Part shown: one piece after another, positions 56,407 through 64,000 of the stretch
How positions within the stretch are numbered: the first letter of the stretch is position 1
Layout of the letters: each line of letters starts with the position of its first letter
Origin: Neisseria meningitidis
GTDB taxonomy: Bacteria; Pseudomonadota; Gammaproteobacteria; Burkholderiales; Neisseriaceae
DNA: 64,000 nucleotides
Assembly (NCBI GenBank): GCA_923184405.1
Contig: OV299793.1
Location: 96,264-160,263, forward strand
Direction of reading: 5' to 3'
Notes under the pieces: generated by a model
What the model was told of the DNA's origin: nothing
Seen by the model: the letters and a program-made list of their open reading frames with translations, nothing else
Database searches by the model: none
Made by a program: the position numbers and the translations under genes

Positions 56407-56797
56407 ATGTGCCAACTATCAACAATTGGTACGCAAAGGCAGTCAGGAGCGAATGTATGTAAACAAAGTGCCCACACTGCAAGCCTACCCGCAAAAAAGC
56501 GGCGTAAGCACCCGTCCATACACGACTACCCCTAAAAAAAGTAACTCTGCATTGCGTAAAGTATGTAAAGTCCGCCTGACCAACGGTATAGAAGTCATTG
56601 CAGACATCGGCGGCGAAGGCCAAAACCCGCAAGAGCACAGTGTCGTATTCATTCGCGGCGGACGTGCAAAAGACTTGCAAGGAGTGCGTTACCACACTGT
56701 ACGCGATCCTTTAGATACTGCAGGTGTCGAAGACCGTAACCAAGCCCGTTGCAAATACGGCGCTAAGCGACCTAAAAAATTCCCGGAACTTAAATAG
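56407..56797 (+). CDS. rpsL: 30S ribosomal protein S12, corrupted
   Basis: S12 lines the decoding centre. The frame from 56426 reads [20 protein letters not shown], then a [20 protein letters not shown] stretch, [14 protein letters not shown] and KYGAKRPK. Nearly invariant residues are changed (GEGHNLQEHS and HTVRGSLD in the family) and the first 20 codons carry an insertion after ATG (56407) and further errors. An extra tail KFPELK follows the usual PK end. The pattern cannot be a working S12, so it is attributed to poor sequence. It heads the str operon. Confidence 0.9.
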
Positions 56798-56895
56798 GCA
56801 CGTCGGCAGCCTAAACTGAACAACGGTCGAGTAAGTGAATACTCAATTGGCTACGCATGGGAATAGAACAACTGAGCAGATTAAAGCAAATTAAC

Positions 56896-57366
56896 TTGTC
56901 TTGTCGTGGAGAAGTCCCCAAGCAGCGACGTACTTCAAGATACTAAATTCGGCAGCGTCGAGATGACAACATTCTTGAACGTATAGATGATTGACGCTAA
57001 AAAATCAGTTGCCGAGCGTATCGTTTGCGGTGCGTTGGAACAGATTGAGAAAAAAACCGGCAAAGTAGCAATCGAAGTATTTAACGAATCCATTGCAAAC
57101 GAACAACCTATCGTGGAAGTGAAAAGCCTCCAAGTAGCTGGTGCAAACTACCAAGTTCCTGTTGAAGTTCGTCATTAATGACGTCAGGCTTTGGCAATGC
57201 GCTCCCATTAGCGATGCGGCCCGCAAACGTGCTGAGAAATCCATGGCCCTGCGAATGGCAGGCGTATTGTAGATACATCCGAAGACCATAACGGTGCGTT
57301 GAAAAAACGTAAGAATTACACCGTATGGCTGAAGTCAACAAAGCATTCTCTCACTTCCGTTTCTAA
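56896..57366 (+). CDS. rpsG: 30S ribosomal protein S7, corrupted
   Basis: S7 starts assembly of the 30S head and binds 16S rRNA. The expected ATG is TTG at 56896 (reading LSCRGEVPK against the usual MPRRREVPK). Middle: [60 protein letters not shown]. Frame changes near 56925, 56970, 57170, 57265 and 57330; the end recovers as NKAFSHFRF. The first 100 bases are worst, marking the right border of the bad patch. 18 bases before fusA. Confidence 0.9.
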
Positions 57367-57384
57367 TTTTGAAAGGCTAAGAAA

Positions 57385-59485
57385 ATGGCTCGTAAGACCC
57401 CGATCAGCCTGTACCGTAACATCAGTATTTCCGCCCATATCGATGCAGGTAAAACCACGACGACAGAACGTATTTTGTTCTATACTGGTTTGACCCACAA
57501 GCTGGGCGAAGTGCATGACGGTGCGGCTACTACCGACTACATGGAACAAGAGCAAGAGCGCGGTATTACCATTACCTCCGCTGCCGTTACTTCCTACTGG
57601 TCCGGTATGGCGAAACAATTCCCCGAGCACCGCTTCAACATCATCGACACCCCGGGACACGTTGACTTTACCGTAGAGATAGAGCGTTCTATGCGTGTAT
57701 TGGACGGCGCGGTAATGGTTTACTGCGCGGTGGGCGGTGTTCAACCCAATCTGAAACCGTATGGCGGCAAGCCAGCAAATACCAAGTGCCGCGCTTGGCG
57801 TTTGTCAATAAAATGGACCGTCAGGGTGCCAACTTCTTCCGCGTTGTCGAGCAAATGAAAACCCGTTTGCGCGCCAAACCTGTACCTATCGTCATTCCGG
57901 TTGGTGCGGAAGACAACTTCAGCGGTGTGGTTGATTTGTTGAAAATGAAATCCATCATTTGGAATGAAGCCGATAAAGGTACAACCTTTACCTATGGCGA
58001 TATTCCTGCCGAATTGGTCGAAACTGCCGAAGAATGGCGTCAAAATATGATTGAAGCCGCAGCCGAAGCCAGCGAAGAACTGATGGACAAATACTTAGGC
58101 GGCGACGAGCTGACCGAAGAAGAAATCGTAGGCGCGTTGCGTCAACGTACTTTGGCAGGCGAAATTCAGCCTATGCTGTGTGGTTCTGCATTTAAAAACA
58201 AAGGTGTTCAACGTATGTTGGACGCAGTTGTAGAATTGCTGCCAGCTCCTACCGATATTCCTCCGGTTCAAGGTGTCAACCCGAATACCGAGGAAGCCGA
58301 CAGCCGTCAAGCCAGCGATGAAGAGAAATTCTCTGCATTGGCGTTCAAAATGTTGAACGACAAATACGTCGGTCAGCTGACCTTTATCCGCGTTTACTCA
58401 GGCGTAGTAAAATCCGGCGATACCGTATTGAACTCCGTAAAAGGCACTCGCGAACGTATCGGTCGTTTGGTACAAATGACTGCCGCAGACCGTACTGAAA
58501 TCGAAGAAGTACGCGCCGACGACATCGCAGCCGCTATTGGTCTGAAAGACGTTACTACCGGTGAAACCTTGTGTGCGGAAAGCGCGCCGATTATCTTGGA
58601 ACGTATGGAATTCCCCGAGCCGGTAATCCATATTGCCGTTGAGCCGAAAACCAAAGCCGACCAAGAGAAAATGGGTATCGCCCTGAACCGCTTGGCTAAA
58701 GAAGACCCTTCTTTCCGTGTCCGTACAGACGAAGAATCCAGTCAAACCATTATTTCCGGTATGGGTGAGCTGCAATTGGAAATCATTGCTGACCGTATGA
58801 AACGCGAATTCGGTGTGGAAGCAAATATCGGTGCACCTCAGGAGGCTTACCGTGAAACTATCCGCAAAGCCGTTAAAGCTGAATACAAACACGCAAAACA
58901 ATCCGGTGGTAAAGGTCAATATGGTCACGTTGTGATTGAAATGGAACCTATGGAACCGGGGCGAAGGTTACGAGTTTATCGATGAAATTAAAGGTGGCGT
59001 GATTCCTCGCGAATTCATTCCGTCTGTCGATAAAGGTATCCGCGATACATTGCCTAACGGTATCGTTGCCGACTATCCTGTAGTTGATGTACGTATCCGT
59101 CGCGTATTCGGTTCTTACCATGATGTCGACTCTTCCCAATTGGCATTTGAATTGGCCGCTTCTCAAGCGTTTAAAGAAGGTATGCGTCAAGCATCTCCTG
59201 CCCTGCTTGAGCCGATTATGACAATTGAAGTGGAAACCCAGAAGAATACATGGGCGACGTAATGGGCGACTTGAACCGCCGTCGCGGTGTTGTATTGGGT
59301 ATGGATGATGACGGTATCGGCGGTAAAAAGTCCGTGCCGAAGTACCTCCGGCAGAAATGTTCGGTTATTCGACCGACCTGCGTTCTGAAACCCAAGGCCG
59401 CGCTACTTACTCTATGGAGTTCAAGAAATATTCTGCAGCTCCTGCCCACATAGCTGCTGCTGTAACTGAAGCCCGTAAAGGCTAA
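57385..59485 (+). CDS. fusA: elongation factor G, several frameshifts
   Basis: GTPase that drives translocation; about 701 residues. G1 [31 protein letters not shown]3 [17 protein letters not shown]4 [11 protein letters not shown] and G5 [11 protein letters not shown] are all present. Domain IV shows [18 protein letters not shown] and [20 protein letters not shown]. Frame changes near 57750, 58960, 59240, 59335 and 59435. Ends AAVTEARKG. Lies in the order rpsL-rpsG-fusA-tuf. Confidence 0.96.
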
Positions 59486-59492
59486 TCAGGCA

Positions 59493-59530
59493 AAAGGTCG
59501 TCTGAAACTGAAAATAAATTTTCAGACGGC
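59493..59530 (+). terminator. uptake-word hairpin between fusA and tufB
   Basis: GGTCGTCTGAAACTGAAAAT and ATTTTCAGACGGC give an imperfect stem; the left arm is a variant uptake word. Likely a partial terminator within the str operon. Confidence 0.55.
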
Positions 59531-59570
59531 ATTGTTCTTTAATCGATCTTTAATGTAAAGGAATTAGCTC

Positions 59571-60753
59571 ATGGCTAAGGAAAAAGCTGAACGTAGCAAA
59601 CCGCACGTAAACGTTGGCACCATCGGTCACGGTGACCATAGTAAAACCACCCTGACTGCCGCTTTGACTACTATTTTGGCTAAAAAATTCGGCGGTGCTG
59701 CAAAAGCTTACGACCAAATCGACACGCAACCGAAGAAAAAGCACGCGGTATTACCATTAACACCTCCCACGTGGAATACGAAACCGAAACCCGCCACTAC
59801 GCACACGTAAACTGCCCGGGGCACGCCGACTACGTTAAAAACATGACAACCGGCGCCGCACAAATGGACGGTGCAATCCTGGTATGTTCCGCAGCCGACG
59901 GCCCAATGCCGCAAACCCGCGAACACATCCTGCTGGCCCGCCAAGTAGGCGTACCTTACATCATCGTGTTCATGAACAAATGCGATATGGTCGACGATGC
60001 CGAGCTGTTGGAACTGGCTGAAATGGAAATCCGCGACCTGCTGTCCAGCCACGACTTCCGGCGACGACTGCCCGATTGTACAAGGTTCCGCACTGAAAGC
60101 CGTTGGAAGGCGATGCCGCTTACGAAGAAAAAATCTTCGAACCGGCTGCTGCATTGACAGCCCACATCCCGACTCCCGAGCGTGCCGTGGACAAACCGTT
60201 CCTGCAGCCTATCGAAGACGTATTCTCATTTCCGGCCGCGGTACAGAAGTCCAACCGATAATGTAGAACGCGGTATCATCCACGTCGGTGACGATCGAAA
60301 TCGTCGGTCTGAAAGAAACGCAAAAACCACCTGTACCAGTGTTGAAATGTTCCGCAAACCGCTGGACGAAGGTCAGGTAGGCGACAACGTAGGCGTATTG
60401 CTGCGCGGTACCAAACGTGAAGACGTAGAGCGTGGTCAGGTATTGGCCAAACCGGGTAACTATCACACCTCACACCAAGTTCAAAGCAGAAGTGTACGTA
60501 CTGAGCAAAGAAGAGGGCGGACGCAATACCCTGTTCTTCGCCAACTAACGTCCCCAACTCTACTTCAGGACCACCGACGTAACCGACGCGGTTACTTTGA
60601 AAGAAGGAGAGGAAATGGTAATGCCGGGCGAGAACGTAACCATCACCGCAGAACTGATTACGCCTATCGCTACGGAAGAAGGTCTGCGCTTTGCGATTCA
60701 CTAAGGCGGCCGTACCGTGGGTGCTTAACGTGGTTTCTTCTGTTATCGCTTAA
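59571..60753 (+). pseudogene. tufB: elongation factor Tu (copy B), damaged
   Basis: Nearly the same as tufA but with many differences. G1 reads [10 protein letters not shown] (tuf[11 protein letters not shown]), changing an invariant P-loop Gly to Ser. Frame changes occur near 59728, 60060, 60105, 60230, 60290 and 60460. In-frame stops replace FFANYRP (TAA near 60547) and the [12 protein letters not shown] region (60700-60728). The gene's context, after fusA and before rpsJ, is the normal tuf location in the str/S10 clusters. Recent gene conversion normally keeps tuf copies identical, so dense differences point to sequence error or collapsed repeat assembly rather than real decay. Confidence 0.9.
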
Positions 60754-60770
60754 TTGAAGGATATTGATAA

Positions 60771-61082
60771 ATGGCAAACCAAAAAATCCGTATCCGCCTG
60801 AAAGCTTATGATTACGCCCTGATTGACCGTTCTGCACAAGAAATCGTTGAAACTGCAAAACGTACCAATGCCGTTGTAAAAGGCCCGATTCCTTTGCCGA
60901 CCAAAATCGAGCGTTTCAACATTTTGCGTTCTCCGCACGTGAACAAAACTTCCCGTGAACAATTGGAAATCCGCACCCACTTGCGCCTGATGGACATCGT
61001 GGATTGGACCGATAAAACTACCGATGCGCTGACGAAGCTGGATTTGTCGGCCGGTGTTGATGTAGAAATCAAAGTCCAATAA
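60771..61082 (+). CDS. rpsJ: 30S ribosomal protein S10
   Basis: Intact 103 residues: [40 protein letters not shown] and [20 protein letters not shown]. Also known as NusE, a partner of NusB and NusG in antitermination. A strong terminator and an IS remnant follow, separating it from rplC. Confidence 0.98.
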   Translation: MANQKIRIRLKAYDYALIDRSAQEIVETAKRTNAVVKGPIPLPTKIERFNILRSPHVNKTSREQLEIRTHLRLMDIVDWTDKTTDALTKLDLSAGVDVEIKVQ

Positions 61083-61099
61083 TTCGGACTATCGAAGAG

Positions 61100-61129
61100 C
61101 CCCAAGCAATCAATGCTTGGGGATTTTTT
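61100..61129 (+). terminator. Rho-independent terminator after rpsJ
   Basis: CCCCAAGCA and TGCTTGGGG form a perfect 9-bp stem with a 5-base loop followed by ATTTTTTAT, a textbook terminator. Confidence 0.9.
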
Positions 61130-61139
61130 ATGTTATGCC

Positions 61140-61545
61140 GAGACCTTTGCAAAGTTCCCCAAAATCTCCTAAATTCGCACCAAGACATTTAGGATCACTC
61201 GTCTTCAAACAAACCGCCCAAGCCATGATTGCCAAACACATCGACCGGTTCCCGCTATTGAAGTTGGACAGAGTAATTGATTGGCAGCCGATCGAGCAGT
61301 ACCTGAACCGTCAAAGAACCAGTTAAAAGATAGACCACTGCGGAAGACAAGCGTATCATCTGAAGTACAGGTTCAAAGACGTGCTGATCGGAAAATAGCA
61401 AAGCCTCTCAGATCCCGAACTCGAGCACAGCCTAAGCAGGAGAAACGATTTCAACAAGTTTTGCAGCTTAGACGAACCGACCATCCAAGATATGCAGTCA
61501 TCAACCATATTCCGGTTTGTCGGAGAAAGATGCATACGCTGTGAT
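61140..61545 (+). mobile_element. IS1106-like (IS5 family) remnant between rpsJ and rplC
   Basis: Begins GAGACCTTTGCAAAGTTCCC, an IS1106-type terminus. It encodes the N-terminal part of the transposase: FKQTAQAMIAKHIDRFPLLK, DRVIDWQPIEQYLNRQRT, then after a frame change SLSDPELEHSLSRRNDFNKF. The catalytic DDE domain and the right terminus are missing. The fragment sits in the S10 ribosomal operon, where most bacteria have rplC directly after rpsJ. Confidence 0.8.
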
Positions 61546-61580
61546 GACCGGATACCGACCCGTTAAAAGAGTCCGACCCT

Positions 61581-61618
61581 ATGCCGTCTGAAAATTCAAA
61601 ATGCTTGAGACGGCATAT
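61581..61618. terminator. imperfect uptake-word hairpin before rplC
   Basis: ATGCCGTCTGAA and a right arm GAGACGGCAT (one base off) could pair. The leader from here to 61761 should hold the promoter that now serves rplC onward. Confidence 0.4.
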
Positions 61619-61761
61619 TGAAGATATTTCTGATATTTCGGTTGATATTTCTTTGACTTGTCAGATATAATGCCGAGCTTGGTACATTTGTGTTAAGTTT
61701 AACCATATCTGAAAGACAGGCCAATCGTAAACTGTCCCTTTACTTTAAAAGGAAAATAATC

Positions 61762-62406
61762 ATGACTTTAGGTCTGGTTGGACGCAAAGTTGGTATGACC
61801 CGCGTGTTCGACGAACAGGGTGTTTCTGTTCCGGTAACCGTTTTGGATATGTCTGCCAACCGCGTTACACAAGTAAAATCCAAAGATACTGACGGCTATA
61901 CTGCCGTTCAAGTTACCTCTGGTCAGAAAAAAGCCAATCGTGTCAATAAAGCCGAAGCCGGGCACTTTGCAAAAGCAGGTGTTGAAGCCGGTCGCGGTTT
62001 GATTGAGTTTGCTTTGACTGAAGAAAAACTGGCTGAATTGAAAGTTGGTGACGAAATCACCGTTTCTATGTTTGAAGTCGGCCAGCTGGTCGATGTAACC
62101 GGTACCTCTAAAGGTAAAGGTTTCTCCGGTACGATCAAACGTCATAACTTCGGTGCCCAACGTACTTCCCACGGTAACTCCCGCTCTCACCGCGTTCCAG
62201 GCTCTATCGGTATGGCGCAAGACCCGGGTCGCGTGTTCCCCGATAAACGCATGGTTAGCCAATACGGCAACACCAAAGCAACTGTTCAAAAATTGGAAGT
62301 TGTCCGTGTTGATGCAGAACGCCAACTGCTGTTGGTTAAGGGTGCTGTTCCAGGTGCGGTCAACAGCGATGTTGTAGTTCGTCCCAGCGTGAAAGTAGGT
62401 GCGTAA
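61762..62406 (+). CDS. rplC: 50S ribosomal protein L3
   Basis: Intact 214 residues from ATG 61762 (AAAGGAAA upstream). It begins [20 protein letters not shown]. It also has [20 protein letters not shown] and [20 protein letters not shown], the loop reaching the peptidyl transferase centre. The stop shares a base with rplD's start. Confidence 0.97.
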   Translation: MTLGLVGRKVGMTRVFDEQGVSVPVTVLDMSANRVTQVKSKDTDGYTAVQVTSGQKKANRVNKAEAGHFAKAGVEAGRGLIEFALTEEKLAELKVGDEITVSMFEVGQLVDVTGTSKGKGFSGTIKRHNFGAQRTSHGNSRSHRVPGSIGMAQDPGRVFPDKRMVSQYGNTKATVQKLEVVRVDAERQLLLVKGAVPGAVNSDVVVRPSVKVGA

Positions 62407-63025
62407 TGGAATTGAAAGTAATTGACGCTAAAGGACAAGTTTCAGGCAGTCTGTCTGTTTCTGATGCTTTGTTCGCCCGCGAATACAATGAAGCGTTGGT
62501 TCATCAGCTGGTAAATGCCTACTTGGCAAACGCCCGCTCCGGCAATCGCGCTCAAAAAACCCGTGCCGAAGTAAAACACTCAACCAAAAAACCATGGCGT
62601 CAAAAAGGTACTGACCGTGCCCGTTCCGGTATGACTTCTTCTCCGCTGTGGCGTAAAGGTGGTCGCGCGTTCCCGAACAAACCCGACGAAAACTTCACTC
62701 AAAAAGTAAACCGCAAAATGTACCGTGCAGGTATGGCGACTATTCTGTCCCAATTGACTCGTGACGAGCGTTTGTTTGCGATTGAGGCGTTGACTGCCGA
62801 AACTCCTAAAACCAAAGTTTTGCCGAACAAGTGAAAAATCAGAGTCTGGAGCAAGTGTTGTTTGTAACCAAACAGCTCGACGAGAATGTTTACTTGGCTT
62901 CACGCAACTTGCCAAACGTGTTGGTTTTGGAAGCTCAACAAGTTGATCCTTACAGCTTGCTGCGTTACAAAAAAGTAATCATCACTAAAGATGCAGTTGC
63001 ACAATTAGAGGAGCAATGGGTATGA
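62406..63025 (+). CDS. rplD: 50S ribosomal protein L4, one frameshift near 62818
   Basis: 206 residues. Contains [40 protein letters not shown] and [20 protein letters not shown], the tunnel-lining loop. The break is one T lost in KVFAEQV. In many bacteria L4 also regulates the S10 operon. Its TGA overlaps the rplW ATG. Confidence 0.96.
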
Positions 63026-63335
63026 ATCAACAACGTTTGACTCAAGTGATTTTGGCACCTATCGTTTCTGAAAAAGCAACGTATTGGCTGAAAAACGCAA
63101 CCAAATGACGTTTAAAGTTTTGGCAAATGCAGCCAAACCTGAAATCAAAGCGGCTGTCGAGCTGCTGTTCGGTGTTCAAGTTGCTTCTGTAACTACCGTT
63201 ACAACTAAAGGCAAAACTAAGCGTTTTGGTCGTACTTTGGGCCGCCGCAGCGATGTTAAAAAAGCTTATGTAAGCTTGGCTGCTAGTCAAGAGTTGGATT
63301 TGGAAGCCGCTGCTGCAGCTGCAGATAAGGAATAA
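63022..63335 (+). CDS. rplW: 50S ribosomal protein L23, one frameshift near 63080
   Basis: 104 residues: [18 protein letters not shown], then the break (an A lost in EKSNVLAEK), then [20 protein letters not shown] and [20 protein letters not shown]. It forms the docking site for trigger factor and SRP at the tunnel exit. Confidence 0.95.
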
Positions 63336-63340
63336 ACAAA

Positions 63341-64000
63341 ATGGCAATCGTTAAAATGAAGCCGACCTCTGCAGGCCGTCGCGGCATGGTTCGCGTGGTA
63401 ACAGAAGGTTTGCACAAAGGTGCACCTTATGCACACCTGCTGGAAAAGAAAAATTCTACTGCCGGCCGTAACAATAATGGTCTTATCACTACCCGTCATA
63501 AAGGCGATGGTCATAAACACCATTACCGTGTTGTAGACTTTAAACGTAACAAAGACGGCATTCCTGCTAAAGTAAAGCGTATCGAATACGATCCTAACCG
63601 TACTGCATTCATCGCACTGTTGTGCTATGCAGACGGCGAGCGTCGTTACATCATTGCTCCTCGCGGTATTCAAGCCGTTGCTGTATTAGTTTCCGGCGCT
63701 GAAGCTTCTATCAAAGTAGCCAACACGCTGCCGATACGCAACATTCCCGTTGGTACGACTATCCACTGTATCGAAATGAAACCCGGTAAAGGTGCTCAAA
63801 TCGCACGTTCTGCCGGTGATTCTGCGATATTGATGGCTAAAGAAGGCAAGTACGCTCAAGTCCGTCTGCGCTCTGGCGAAGTCCGTAAAATCAACGTAAA
63901 TTGCCGTGCGACCATCGATGAAGTCGGTAACGAAGAGCAAAGCCTGAAAAAAATCGGTAAAGCCAGTGACAACCGTTGGCGCGGTATTCGTCCGACCGTA
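63341..64000 (+). CDS. rplB: 50S ribosomal protein L2, cut by window end
   Basis: 220 codons are visible, open at the right edge; the family is about 277. [60 protein letters not shown] and [20 protein letters not shown] show L2, needed for peptidyl transferase centre assembly. No frame error in the visible part. Five bases after rplW. Confidence 0.97.
   Translation, partial: MAIVKMKPTSAGRRGMVRVVTEGLHKGAPYAHLLEKKNSTAGRNNNGLITTRHKGDGHKHHYRVVDFKRNKDGIPAKVKRIEYDPNRTAFIALLCYADGERRYIIAPRGIQAVAVLVSGAEASIKVANTLPIRNIPVGTTIHCIEMKPGKGAQIARSAGDSAILMAKEGKYAQVRLRSGEVRKINVNCRATIDEVGNEEQSLKKIGKASDNRWRGIRPTV

Overview
The window is chromosomal DNA of a Neisseria, most likely an encapsulated N. meningitidis. 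The 10-base neisserial uptake word GCCGTCTGAA occurs throughout, often as inverted pairs acting as terminators. Three Correia repeats, two IS1016 copies and an IS1106-like remnant are present. The left end carries capsule-locus genes (rfbA/rfbC copies, lipA, lipB), which gonococci and most commensals lack. From memory, the gene order follows the meningococcal chromosome from the capsule locus to the ribosomal protein operons.

Layout. 1-4.9 kb: broken rfbA and rfbC, then lipA and lipB. 5.2-13.0 kb: a Sel1-repeat protein, gltS, an LprI-like lipoprotein, a FadL/P1-like outer membrane protein and pyk. 13.2-23.0 kb: an AT-rich accessory island with two IS1016 copies, double-glycine bacteriocin-like precursors, an HlyD-type adaptor, a C39-peptidase ABC exporter, a stand-alone C39 peptidase and a second precursor fused to part of an outer membrane protein gene. 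23.4-41.9 kb: housekeeping block (DUF3579/GNAT protein, pyrB-pyrI, LysM protein, def-fmt-rsmB, DUF4390-ntrY-ntrX, dprA-smg-topA, rsmD, ferredoxin). 41.9-64 kb: translation/transcription block (tRNA-Tyr, -Gly, -Thr, tufA, tRNA-Trp, secE-nusG-rplK-rplA, rplJ-rplL-rpoB-rpoC, rpsL-rpsG-fusA-tufB-rpsJ, then rplC-rplD-rplW-rplB).

Sequence quality is the main caution. Almost every long gene, including essential ones (rpoB, rpoC, fusA, topA, rplD, rplL), is frameshifted. Many breaks are the loss of one base from a run of three to six identical bases, which points to base-calling error. The stretch from about 55.0 to 57.4 kb (end of rpoC, rpsL, start of rpsG) and the tufB copy also carry dense substitutions. 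I therefore annotate conserved genes over their full span as frameshifted CDS and reserve 'pseudogene' for heavily damaged accessory genes or copies. Even there, natural decay and read error cannot be separated from this sequence alone.

The most interesting biology is the bacteriocin-type export island and its partner locus at 21.5-23.0 kb: several small Gly-Gly precursors, candidate immunity or lipoprotein genes, a dedicated export pair and a second C39 protease, bracketed by IS1016 and much more AT-rich than its surroundings.
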